From NCBI GenBank assembly GCA_025455725.1, contig JALOLY010000001.1, positions 1 to 60,136 of the forward strand: a DNA stretch of 60,136 nucleotides, in the 5' to 3' direction. Position numbers and translations under genes: made by a program. The notes under the pieces are model-generated. The model was not told the origin of the DNA and searched no databases. It saw only the letters and a list, made by a program, of their open reading frames with translations. The DNA is from Amoebophilaceae bacterium. Lineage in GTDB: Bacteria; Bacteroidota; Bacteroidia; Cytophagales; Amoebophilaceae. Position 1 is the stretch's first letter. Every line of letters starts with the position of its first letter. This document shows positions 36,600 through 45,364 of this stretch, piece after piece.

Positions 36600-36724
36600 C
36601 AGTGACGGGTCTTTTTACCGCCACGGACCAATACAAGCATCTATTTTCGTGATAAAAAATATGTGTTAACACATCGCTGCATATGGCCAACAAGATCCAG
36701 TATATATCGAAAAAAGAACATCAT

Positions 36725-37900
36725 ATGCGAGCTGTGCCCACCAAGTACCGCCCAGAAGATTTGAAGGCAGAGGAAGTACTTATTAACATGGGCCCGCAGC
36801 ATCCTGCTACCCACGGAATTTTGCGTTTAGAGGTGATCCTAGACGGCGAGCTGGTGGTGGATGTAGTACCTCATTTGGGCTATCTGCATCGTTGTTTTGA
36901 GAAGCATGCGGAGGCTTTACCATACAACCAAATTATCCCTTATGTAGATCGAATAGATTACCTGTCTGCCATGAACTCAGAGCATGCTTTTGTCATGGGG
37001 GTAGAACGGATGTTGGGTATTACAGGCCGGTTGTCTCCTAGGGTAGAGTACATCAGGGTGTTGGTGGCAGAGCTCAATCGACTGGCTTCTCATTTTCTGG
37101 CTATTGGCACGTATGGGGTAGACTTGGGGGCTTTTACTGCATTTTTGTGGTTGATGCGTGATAGAGAGCACATCTTACGACTCTTTGAGTGGGTCTGCGG
37201 TGCGCGTATGCTTTATAACTACATTTGGATTGGCGGCCTATACTACGACTTACCCGTAGGATTTGAAGATAGATGCAGCGAATTTATGCACTATCTGCAA
37301 CCCAAACTCGCGGAGATCGACCAACTGATCATCGAAAACAAAATTTTTATAGCAAGAACAGCCAATGTGGGAGTTTTGCCTTTGGATTTGGCTATTAACT
37401 ACGGCGTCTCAGGGCCGGCGCTCAGAGCTTCTGGTCTGCGGCTAGATTTGCGTAGGGTAGATGGTTATTCGGTGTATCCAGAATTAGAGTTTGAAATACC
37501 CATCGGGCAAGGTAAGATGGGTCAAGTGGGGGATTGTTGGGATAGGACGTGGGTTCGGATGCAAGAGTGTCGAGAGTCGGTGAAAATCATTGAACAATGT
37601 CTCTTGCGCCTTACGCGTGACTTTAAGCGTACCCCTTCGTTTGATCCTCAAAAACTGGTGCCTAAAAAAATTAGGACTCCGGACCAGGACCTATACGTGC
37701 GGTCAGAGAACCCACGGGGTGAGGTCGGCTTCTTCTTTCGTGCTACAAAGCGGGGTGACTGTCCTTTTCGTTGCAAAGCCCGTACGCCAAGTTTTAGCAA
37801 TCTCTCCGTCTTGCCAGAAATTGCCAGAGGACACTTGTTGCCTGACTTAGTTGCTATAGTGGGGTCTGTAGATATTGTGTTGGGAGAGATAGACCGTTAG
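36725..37900 (+). CDS. nuoD: NADH-quinone oxidoreductase subunit D
   Basis: The 49-kDa-type subunit of complex I that, with NuoB, forms the quinone site. The N-terminal motif VLINMGPQHPATHGILRLEV is intact, with HLGYLHRCFEKHAEALPYNQ following near residue 60. LNRLASHFLAIGTYGVDLGA and GEVGFFFRATKRGDCPFRCK are also typical. The end is DLVAIVGSVDIVLGEIDR. The length is about 391 residues from the ATG at 36725 (MRAVPTKYRPED); the frame reaches 14 codons further up. It stands alone, 11 kb from nuoABC and on the other strand. Confidence 0.95.
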   Translation: MRAVPTKYRPEDLKAEEVLINMGPQHPATHGILRLEVILDGELVVDVVPHLGYLHRCFEKHAEALPYNQIIPYVDRIDYLSAMNSEHAFVMGVERMLGITGRLSPRVEYIRVLVAELNRLASHFLAIGTYGVDLGAFTAFLWLMRDREHILRLFEWVCGARMLYNYIWIGGLYYDLPVGFEDRCSEFMHYLQPKLAEIDQLIIENKIFIARTANVGVLPLDLAINYGVSGPALRASGLRLDLRRVDGYSVYPELEFEIPIGQGKMGQVGDCWDRTWVRMQECRESVKIIEQCLLRLTRDFKRTPSFDPQKLVPKKIRTPDQDLYVRSENPRGEVGFFFRATKRGDCPFRCKARTPSFSNLSVLPEIARGHLLPDLVAIVGSVDIVLGEIDR

Positions 37901-38429
37901 AAAATTTTCAGCTTGTTGATCGCCAAAATTCACTCGATTAGGTAAGTGCATGAACTAAGTGGCGACCATAACTAGACTATCGCAGAGCCTGATCTTGATC
38001 ACCCTGGATGTCGTCTAGTCTGAAGCAAGACTAGGCTTGCAGCAAGCAGAGGGGGGCAATAGTCCCCTCTTATGAATGCGATCAATGTCCTGGCGTGAAG
38101 AGTCTGCTCTGTTACGGGACCGAAAGCTAGTAAGGCAAATATACTGTTACGAAAGTGCCTCAAGCTTGCATAGGCGCAATACGGTGGGGTAAAGAGGGGG
38201 TAGTTACTGAAGTTCAGAAAAAGTTTGTTTCATTCCTCGGCCGTCCATATAAACCATGCACTAAGCGGAGTGCGATATTCAGGAGAACAAGTTGCTGTAC
38301 AGCGGTGTAATGTGGTATATCGGTATTGTGTGAGTGATGGTTGGAGGTTGCCCAAGATTTATCAAGAAGGTGGCTCTTTTGTCGAGACTGCCGACTCGTA
38401 GTGCTAGCGAAGACAGGATGCGTCAAGTG
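37901..38429. other. Intergenic stretch between nuoD and the holB terminator
   Basis: About 530 bases without a believable gene. A hairpin AGAGGGG/CCCCTCT (38048-38054 with 38064-38070) lies 150 bases after nuoD. No other structure could be recognised. Confidence 0.5.
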
Positions 38430-38451
38430 CTCATTGGGCGTGCCCAATGAG
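38430..38451 (-). terminator. Palindromic hairpin after holB
   Basis: CTCATTGGGC (38430-38439) pairs with GCCCAATGAG (38442-38451), 13 bases past the holB stop. No T-run on the minus strand. Confidence 0.6.
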
Positions 38452-38464
38452 GGTTGATATATGG

Positions 38465-39589
38465 CTAGGGCTTAAAAGTATCACCAATCTTCAGAGATAG
38501 ATCTAGGTATAGTATTCTTGGATTTACGTGCCTTTCTATGTATTGGTGTGCTTGACTCAACCAGGTAATCCATTTTTTAATTTTTTGGTGTGTCAATACT
38601 TGTCCCAACTTTTTAGTAAACTCTCGCTCTTCGTCTGTAGCTCTTGTGAGTCTTGTTTGTGTGAAAGAGAGTAGCAATGCCTCTCGTAGCATGTGCAGGG
38701 CGTAGGCCAAGAAGTCCCTCTGGTTTGTTTTGGACATTTCCTGAAAAGTTCCCGACTGAGCCACCAGTTGTGTCAAGTCGCGGGCATAGCACAGCCGCAT
38801 CCAGCTTTTGAATCGCTCAAAATAGCCTCTCGTTGCGTTTTCGACAAGTTTGAATGCCTTATTGAGGTTGCCATCTGCCAACAGTGTAACCTGTGCTAGT
38901 TGTGTCCGATCTAGTGGATACCGTTGCGAGAGCATATTTGAAAGTGCTGCATCCGTAAAGGCGGGAATGTGTATCTGCTGTGTGCGCGAGCGGATCGTAC
39001 TCAGTACCCTGTCTGGATTTACACTTACGAGCATGAAAAGTGTATGAGGCGGAGGCTCTTCTATAACCTTGAGTAGCGCATTGGCAGCTGTCACGTGGAG
39101 GTACTCTGGAAGCCAGACGAGTACAATTTTATACGCTCCCTCAAAGGCTTTAAAGCTTACGGCCTGGATGATCTCTTTGGCTTCTTCTCTTGAAATACTA
39201 AGCTGTTTATTCTCGTTGTTCAAGTGGATGCTCCAGTCGCTGGCATTTCCGTAAGGATGTTCATGGAGAAAAGTACGCCAAGGCTTCAGAAAATTGATGC
39301 TGACGACTTCCTTTCCCACGAATTTTTTGGTAGCGCTGGTAGGGAAAACGTACTTCACGTCCGGGTGGACCAGCTTCTGCGCCCTCAGGCAAGAAACACA
39401 TCGGCCACAAGCGTCGTCCTCAAGTCTGTGATGACAGTTGAGGTAAGCTATGAAGGCCAATGCTAAGGGTAAGCTAGCGCTACCTTCAGGGCCCCAAAAT
39501 AGCTGTGCGTGTGGAACCTGGCGTGTTTGTGCTACATGAATGAGGCGCTGTTTGATAGATGTGTAGCCTTGGATTGCCGCAAAGTACAT
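38465..39589 (-). CDS. holB: DNA polymerase III subunit delta'-like
   Basis: A clamp-loader subunit, related to DnaX but without ATP hydrolysis. The N-terminal AAA+ fold begins IQGYTSIKQRLIHVAQTRQV then PHAQLFWGPEG, a degenerate Walker A (GPEGSASL). The zinc module CGRCVSC lies near residues 60-67. LLKVIEEPPPHTLFMLVSVN, then LSTIRSRTQQIHIP, are the conserved sensor regions. Start at 39589 (MYFAAIQGYTS); the longer start at 39637 would overlap the end of the next gene, which argues against it. About 374 residues. Confidence 0.9.
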   Translation of the reverse strand: MYFAAIQGYTSIKQRLIHVAQTRQVPHAQLFWGPEGSASLPLALAFIAYLNCHHRLEDDACGRCVSCLRAQKLVHPDVKYVFPTSATKKFVGKEVVSINFLKPWRTFLHEHPYGNASDWSIHLNNENKQLSISREEAKEIIQAVSFKAFEGAYKIVLVWLPEYLHVTAANALLKVIEEPPPHTLFMLVSVNPDRVLSTIRSRTQQIHIPAFTDAALSNMLSQRYPLDRTQLAQVTLLADGNLNKAFKLVENATRGYFERFKSWMRLCYARDLTQLVAQSGTFQEMSKTNQRDFLAYALHMLREALLLSFTQTRLTRATDEEREFTKKLGQVLTHQKIKKWITWLSQAHQYIERHVNPRILYLDLSLKIGDTFKP

Positions 39590-39602
39590 GGTTTTCCGTT
39601 TC

Positions 39603-40802
39603 CTAGCTGCGATGGATAGCTGTAGCAAGAAACACATGTGCTAGTATCTTCTTGTCCTGTTCTGTCAGTTGCACTTGACGTCTCATCGTCATTCGCTCTG
39701 CTGCCTCCAACGCTTTATCCAGCACGTAGGTTTGTATGCGTTTCCCTTTGGCGCCCCATGTAAAAGAAGGCACTGTTTTGTCATAGTAACCCACTCCGAA
39801 CAGGTTACTGCTCACTCCAACTATAGTCCCCGAGTTAAATACCGTATTGACGGCACATTTGCTGTGGTCACCCATAAAAAGGCCACAAAATTGCAAATTT
39901 TTCGCCTCAAGCTCTTCCCCACGCTCATCCCATACCTTGATTTTACCATAGTCATTCCTCAGGTTGGAGGTACTTGTTCCCGCTCCCAAGTTGCACCACT
40001 CACCGACGACAGAACTACCCAAAAACCCATCGTGAGCTTTGTTGCTGTATCCCAGAATGACCGAATTGCTTATTTCTCCACCCACTTTTGCATAAGGTCC
40101 AACGGTGGTCGCATTGCCTATTCTGGCTCCTGCCTTGACCTGAACCGCCTCACAAATGGCAGTAGGGCCTCTGATGACCGCACCTTCTTGGATAGTCGCG
40201 TTGCTACCGATGTAGATAGGGCCAGATTCAGCATTTAACACTGCCGCCTTGGTCGAGACGCCTTCTTCCATGAAGATACTCGCCTCGTTGTAGGTAATGG
40301 TATGTTGATCCAGAATGCGTTGTGTAGTCTTTCCTTCACAAATCCACTGAAAATCCTTGATGAGTTCCTGTTCATTCAACAGAAATATATCCCAATTGTT
40401 GTTGATTTGTGTAATGGGACTCTCAAAAATTATATTCTTGAAATAAGGAATGTCAAACTCATCCTTCTTGAAATTTTGTAGTTGCTCTCTATCACAGCGC
40501 GTAGCGATCAGCGTATCTCCTTTGACAAGCTTCTGGTTGATTTCCAGCTTCTTGATAGCCTCTACCAGCACTCTATCGGGACAAACTGTACTGTTGATGC
40601 ATAAGCTATCCCTCGACTCCACGCAGGGGAACTTATGCCTGAGGTGGGAATCTGTAAGGAATGAATAGTCCCCTTTCAAGTAGTACTTCCACTTCTCCTC
40701 GATCGTGACAACGCCCACCCTGATCTTAGCCAGCGCCCTTGTATAAGAGAAGGGCCTAAGCAACTTTCTTGCTTGAGGCGTATCAAGTAGTACGATGTTC
40801 AT
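39603..40802 (-). CDS. GlmU-family nucleotidyltransferase-like protein with left-handed beta-helix
   Basis: A 399-residue protein of a family common in Bacteroidota, named as GlmU-related. The N-terminal domain (MNIVLLDTPQARKLLRPFSY then TRALAKIRVGVVTIEEKWKY) lacks the glycine-rich signature of normal GlmU pyrophosphorylases. The C-terminal half has hexapeptide repeats (GPIYIGSNATIQEGAVIRGP then GARIGNATTVGPYAKVGGE) of a beta-helix. It may make or modify a sugar phosphate for the envelope; the exact reaction is unknown. It overlaps no neighbour and lies just upstream of holB. Confidence 0.8.
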   Translation of the reverse strand: MNIVLLDTPQARKLLRPFSYTRALAKIRVGVVTIEEKWKYYLKGDYSFLTDSHLRHKFPCVESRDSLCINSTVCPDRVLVEAIKKLEINQKLVKGDTLIATRCDREQLQNFKKDEFDIPYFKNIIFESPITQINNNWDIFLLNEQELIKDFQWICEGKTTQRILDQHTITYNEASIFMEEGVSTKAAVLNAESGPIYIGSNATIQEGAVIRGPTAICEAVQVKAGARIGNATTVGPYAKVGGEISNSVILGYSNKAHDGFLGSSVVGEWCNLGAGTSTSNLRNDYGKIKVWDERGEELEAKNLQFCGLFMGDHSKCAVNTVFNSGTIVGVSSNLFGVGYYDKTVPSFTWGAKGKRIQTYVLDKALEAAERMTMRRQVQLTEQDKKILAHVFLATAIHRS

Positions 40803-40834
40803 TCGGTGAGCTCTGAGGGCCTTACGGAAAATAC

Positions 40835-41080
40835 CTAGCCCTTCTTGTACTTCTGCTGGAATTTCTCTACTCTCCCTGCCGTATCTACGAACACTTTCTT
40901 CCCTGTGTAGAAGGGATGAGAGGCAGCACTTATCTCAACCTTGACCAGGGGATATTCTCTCCCGTCTGCCCATTGGATGGACTCCTTGGCATGGATTGTG
41001 GAGCGTGTCAAGAACTTGAGATCGCTTGAAGTATCTAAAAAAACCACCTCTCGGTATACTGGGTGTATGCCCTTTTTCAT
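40835..41080 (-). CDS. rpmE2: 50S ribosomal protein L31, type B
   Basis: 81 residues. The N-terminus [20 protein letters not shown] and the end [20 protein letters not shown] match the type B (YkgM-like) form. It lacks the CxxC zinc motifs of the standard L31. Type B is usual in Bacteroidota. It precedes the GlmU-like gene with a 32-base gap. Confidence 0.95.
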   Translation of the reverse strand: MKKGIHPVYREVVFLDTSSDLKFLTRSTIHAKESIQWADGREYPLVKVEISAASHPFYTGKKVFVDTAGRVEKFQQKYKKG

Positions 41081-41612
41081 GACTGCTACTAGTTTTTGCC
41101 CCTATTGTTCTTTGCTTTCACCCTAAATGTAACAAAAACTTTAGAAAGGTGACCCGTCATGTCCTTGCAAGTTTGTTACGCAAGTATCACAAATAAGCTT
41201 TTTTCACACTAAAACACTTCCATTGCGGAAGCAAGACCTTTACATGGACAATCTACGAACTAGGACACCATTCAATAGCTTGATGCCGTTGCCTATGGCT
41301 TAGATAAATACATGCCGCCCTCGAGTTCTCCTTAAAAAAGGGGATAAGCCAACATAATCGTAAGGGAAATTACCTCAGCAACTGTAAAAATGTCCATTTA
41401 TCCGATCCTATGCCATGCAAAGGTTTTGAAGCATGTGTGCCGTTGTTGCGTATTCATTGCTAGGGACAACCCATTTAGATGTACATGCAAAATGCAGCCT
41501 CCACACGGTACAGATCTTTTAAACGTACGTCTCACGCAGTTGATGGAGTGCCGTTTGCCTCTCCCTCCCTACATTTTTTGGTACGCAAGTGGGCCCTAAA
41601 AAGGCTTGTATT
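41081..41612. other. Intergenic region with repeat copy B
   Basis: 532 bases between rpmE2 and lptD on the minus strand. Its middle holds the diverged repeat at 41289-41427. The remaining sequence shows no recognisable gene. Confidence 0.5.
41289..41427 (+). repeat. Diverged intergenic repeat, copy B
   Basis: Aligns with 32920-33062 in the same orientation. Unlike copy A, its terminal hairpin is degenerate (GCCATGCAAAGG). Both copies sit in spacers between minus-strand genes. Confidence 0.6.
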
Positions 41613-44354
41613 TCAGTACTTCTGGTACTCCCTGTTCCTGCTGTAGTTCAAGTCTTTCAATAAAGGTGCTTTGAGGCCTACGAAGAATTTGTAAGTCTGC
41701 TTTTCTCCCAGCGGATTCCAGTTAAAGTTCATTTCCCAACAATGTAAGTCTCTGTGAATGCTGATATCTGTTACGTTGCCTACAAACTCACGTTTGGTGA
41801 TATCGTAGGCGCTTCTACAAGCCACTTGCCATTTTTTGGTTAGGTTTATACGCCACTCAAAACCAAGGCTATTTACCTCTTTTGGCGTATCCCCAGGCTT
41901 CGGACAACTGTAATTCCACTCATAATTCAGATTTAGATGCCAAGGCAATCTAAATTTCACGTATTGTGTCGGATTTTCCTGGACATTGCTTGCTGCTTCG
42001 TTGCCACTTTGGTCGTTATTCAGTGCCTTATTCCGTTTTTCTGTACTCAGTTTGGCACTAATTCCCAGCTGGGCACTCTTCATATGTCCTAGCCCTCTGC
42101 CGTGATGCCAGGCCAACTTATTGCTTCTCGTGGGTTCTTTTTTACCATGCCGATGGGGGCTTTCAGTACCTTCATAGAAATAGGGATCAAAAGTGGCCCG
42201 AAAATTGATTTCGAATAGTTTATCAAATAAACCTGTGCGTGTTTTGAACTGGATATCGCCTAGCGCGTGTTGGGTTGCTAAAAAATCATAGCTCGTACTC
42301 CAGTCAAAATTCTCTAGGATGGAGACTTTTTTAGCTCTCTTTTGGGCGTTTTCCCGGCTTCTCACTTTTACGGCTAGTCGGTTGTTTAGACTGAGTGCTA
42401 GTATTGCCGTAGATTTTTTTCCCGGAGATGGGTGAAAAACTGCTTCTTCAAATCTGTTGAACTTCTCGCCATCTTTTTTCCCCCCTTTTATGGTCTGCCA
42501 GTAGTCATACTCAGGGCCAGAGAAATCAGGTGTGTAGGTAAACGCCAATTCGGGTTTAATCTGGTGTCTGATAGCTTGCACAGCAGCACTGTGCCCAAAG
42601 GCGTGGGTGCCGTAAACGGTAGTTTTTAGACTAGCGCCGAAACTATAGTCATATACCCGCACAAAACCGAGAACTTTTTCTTTTGTTATTTCACCTTCGG
42701 CATTATACCTGTGATCTACTTTTTCCCAATACCAACGCTCCTGGTATTCAATTTTCGGTGTTACATTTAGGTAGCGTAAGATTTTTACATTGGCTTGTAG
42801 TGGGATTGTGTGCCTCATCCCGTATTTCCTTCGCTCCCATATGGCTATCCAGTCCTTTGGTTCAAGGAAGTCTATCCTATCCTTGGCGCTGTATGAAAGT
42901 TCATTTTTGTACTCAAATTTGTGTTGCAAGTAGATATTTGAATACCATTTTGTGCTAACAGCTCCTCTTTTTCGGAAGGGGTACATGTTAGTTGTACTCA
43001 GAGACACTTCAGGCAACGTAGCATAAGTTACGCCGCTCTGTGAGGTCCGAAGGCGTAAACTGCTCCCCAAGGTGTAGGGGAGTGGCAATCCTACGAGGTT
43101 ATTGGTATACCGGATACTAGAATTTCCTTGAGTTTGTAATTTTTCTATGCTCAGCGAGGCGTCCCTCGCGTTGGCACTTCTTCTTTTTTCTAGGTCTACT
43201 TGCGCATGCAAGCTGCTGGACTTACTGTTCTCAGTCCTATGACGCCATTGAAAGTGCCAGGTTGTATTTTTCTCGAATGATGAAGTTTCTGCAGGTTCGA
43301 TATGAATGCTTCGTCTGAAATATAGGCTCCCGCCATATCGGTAGCGCTTCTTGTAGTTAGAGTTTGCTGTAAACTCTGTGGAGCCTTTGGAGTAAATATC
43401 CCCTTGAAGGGCTAGATCAACGTAGTCGTTAAATTTGATGTAGTATCCACCATTCTTGATGCAAAATCCTTTTTCACTTTCTCCGCCATACTTGGGAGGT
43501 ATAATGCCAGCCTCTCGGGGAAGGTAGAAAACGCCGAAAGGCAATCCCAAAGGAGTGGGTACACCATCGAAGTAGAGGTTGAAGGGGCCAGATACTACTT
43601 GATCACCCTGGGTAATTTTTACCTGTCGGGCATGGACGTGGAAGTGAGGTTTCGTAAGATTGCAGGTGGTGTAAGTGACACTGTCTGCATAAAAGGTGGT
43701 CTCTCTGTCCTTTCTTACCTTGTTGGTCCTCAAGATACCGTCTTCTTGTTTAGTAAATAGTTTGCTGGCAGTGGCCTTCTGAGACACAAAGTTACAGCGT
43801 ATGTTTTCTGCGATGAATTCTACGCCATCCTTAGTCAAAACTACTTTTTTTTCTATGATCCCCGCCGTATGTTTTTTGCTAAACGCAGCGATGGTGTGGT
43901 TAATCCAATCTATGAAAACCTCTTCTGCTTCGAGTTTGATGGTATCATGTTCGATGGTGCCTGCACCATACAAACGAATCGTTTGATGCGTTACGTCAAA
44001 AATTATTTCGTCCTCTGCGCCATACTGAATGGTAGATTGTAGAGATTCCTCTGATGCTATGGCGGCTGGATCCTGGTCATTATAGCCTGACAAAGGGATG
44101 GCCGAGGCTGTACCTGCCAACAAAGTGCGCGCTGTACTGGTTGTCCCAAGGGGCACTACCCCCTCTTGCGATGGTGCACCTGCTTCTGTTGGCCTGAGCT
44201 TTACTTTTTGTGAGGGTATGCGCCCAGGTGTTGTGGTATCGACTTGTGGTTTGGTACTGCGGAAGCTGGTGCTTGGATTGGCTGCATGGGTGGTGCCTAA
44301 GAGGCACTGCAACAGCCATGCAAGGCACGCGAGTACATACTTTGATTTGGGCAC
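41613..44354 (-). CDS. LptD-like outer-membrane LPS assembly protein
   Basis: A large beta-barrel protein that places lipopolysaccharide into the outer leaflet. The signal peptide is KSKYVLACLAWLLQCLLGT then THA. The periplasmic OstA-like part is IIFDVTHQTIRLYGAGTIEH. The family segment TTCNLTKPHFHVHARQVKI appears near residue 240, followed by FYLPREAGIIPPKYGGESEK. A long barrel of amphipathic strands follows and ends in YSRNREYQKY. GTG at 44354 gives about 913 residues and places the signal peptide at the start. An ATG at 44417 and the longer frame from 44492 would collide with the divergent amidase start at 44422. Confidence 0.87.
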   Translation of the reverse strand: MPKSKYVLACLAWLLQCLLGTTHAANPSTSFRSTKPQVDTTTPGRIPSQKVKLRPTEAGAPSQEGVVPLGTTSTARTLLAGTASAIPLSGYNDQDPAAIASEESLQSTIQYGAEDEIIFDVTHQTIRLYGAGTIEHDTIKLEAEEVFIDWINHTIAAFSKKHTAGIIEKKVVLTKDGVEFIAENIRCNFVSQKATASKLFTKQEDGILRTNKVRKDRETTFYADSVTYTTCNLTKPHFHVHARQVKITQGDQVVSGPFNLYFDGVPTPLGLPFGVFYLPREAGIIPPKYGGESEKGFCIKNGGYYIKFNDYVDLALQGDIYSKGSTEFTANSNYKKRYRYGGSLYFRRSIHIEPAETSSFEKNTTWHFQWRHRTENSKSSSLHAQVDLEKRRSANARDASLSIEKLQTQGNSSIRYTNNLVGLPLPYTLGSSLRLRTSQSGVTYATLPEVSLSTTNMYPFRKRGAVSTKWYSNIYLQHKFEYKNELSYSAKDRIDFLEPKDWIAIWERRKYGMRHTIPLQANVKILRYLNVTPKIEYQERWYWEKVDHRYNAEGEITKEKVLGFVRVYDYSFGASLKTTVYGTHAFGHSAAVQAIRHQIKPELAFTYTPDFSGPEYDYWQTIKGGKKDGEKFNRFEEAVFHPSPGKKSTAILALSLNNRLAVKVRSRENAQKRAKKVSILENFDWSTSYDFLATQHALGDIQFKTRTGLFDKLFEINFRATFDPYFYEGTESPHRHGKKEPTRSNKLAWHHGRGLGHMKSAQLGISAKLSTEKRNKALNNDQSGNEAASNVQENPTQYVKFRLPWHLNLNYEWNYSCPKPGDTPKEVNSLGFEWRINLTKKWQVACRSAYDITKREFVGNVTDISIHRDLHCWEMNFNWNPLGEKQTYKFFVGLKAPLLKDLNYSRNREYQKY

Positions 44355-44421
44355 CTGTACTGTAGCTATTCGGAACTTTGGTCGTAAATTTACCCTATTC
44401 GTGTTGAATAACAGCATTGCT

Positions 44422-45207
44422 ATGAGAAATATTGTAAGGGCACTGGGCATACTGGCCCTGCTTGTGCTTGGGGCGTTTGATAATGCTGGCATCCCGAAAT
44501 ACAGAATAAAAAAGGTTGTTATTGATGCAGGTCATGGAGGGCGTGACTCGGGTGCTTTGGGCAGCTTTTCAAAAGAAAAGGAGATAACACTCAGGATAGC
44601 TCTGGAGCTTGGCGACATAATTAGGCGGCAGATGAAAGATGTCGAAGTTATCTACACTCGTCAGACGGATACATTTGTAACGCTGCATGACAGGGCCCAG
44701 ATTGCTAATAAGAACAATGCAGATGTATTCATTTCAGTCCATTGCAATGCCACGCCGCAGGACACAAATACCCATGGTACTGAGACGTATACGATGGGCC
44801 TGCATACTTCAAAATATAATTTAGAAGTAGCTAAAAGGGAAAACGGCGTCATCCTTCTGGAGAATGACTATCGAGACAATTATCAGGGTTTCGATCCCAA
44901 GTTGCCTGAGTCGCTTATCTTGTTCTCGTTATGTCAAAATGCCAATAATGACAATAGCCTGAAGCTTGCACAAAATATACAGCACCAGTTCAAAAATAGG
45001 GTAGGGAGGAGAAGCCGCGGCGTTAAACAAGCAGGTCTTTTGGTGCTGTGGCAGACTGCTGCCCCAAGTGTCTTGGTAGAAGTCGGTTTCATCACGCATC
45101 CCAAAGAAGAAAAATATTTGAATAGTCAATCGGGGCAGTCACACATCGCTTCTGGTATTTTTAGAGCTTTTCGAGATTATAAAAATGAGCTAGAGGCCAA
45201 TAGCTAG
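44422..45207 (+). CDS. N-acetylmuramoyl-L-alanine amidase
   Basis: An Amidase_3 family (AmiC-like) zinc enzyme that cuts the bond between muramic acid and the stem peptide, acting in cell division. A signal peptide or anchor (MRNIVRALGILALLVLGAF) precedes IKKVVIDAGHGGRDSGALG (about residues 28-46), which has the first zinc histidine. The second acid/His pair follows (KEKEITLRIALELGD; ADVFISVHCNATPQD). The end PSVLVEVGFITHPKEEKYL holds the catalytic Glu. The 261-residue start at 44422 is chosen because the longer frame to 44098 runs into the lptD gene and has no family match. Confidence 0.92.
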   Translation: MRNIVRALGILALLVLGAFDNAGIPKYRIKKVVIDAGHGGRDSGALGSFSKEKEITLRIALELGDIIRRQMKDVEVIYTRQTDTFVTLHDRAQIANKNNADVFISVHCNATPQDTNTHGTETYTMGLHTSKYNLEVAKRENGVILLENDYRDNYQGFDPKLPESLILFSLCQNANNDNSLKLAQNIQHQFKNRVGRRSRGVKQAGLLVLWQTAAPSVLVEVGFITHPKEEKYLNSQSGQSHIASGIFRAFRDYKNELEANS

Positions 45208-45364
45208 CATATTAGATGGAACACCATGGCGTGGGTTGCATGTGTCAAAAAATGAGTAACAAGATTTGAAATTCCTGTCTACAAGGTAGTATCTTTTGCC
45301 GTGGCCGTGGTGTCTGGCTTGTTGTGTTGCATTCAAACTATGGTAACATCGAAACGTTGATCTC

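Noticed and set aside
44098-44421. Longer N-terminus for the amidase
   Set aside because: It overlaps the signal peptide region of lptD on the other strand and is not part of the amidase family; the ATG at 44422 starts a good signal peptide.
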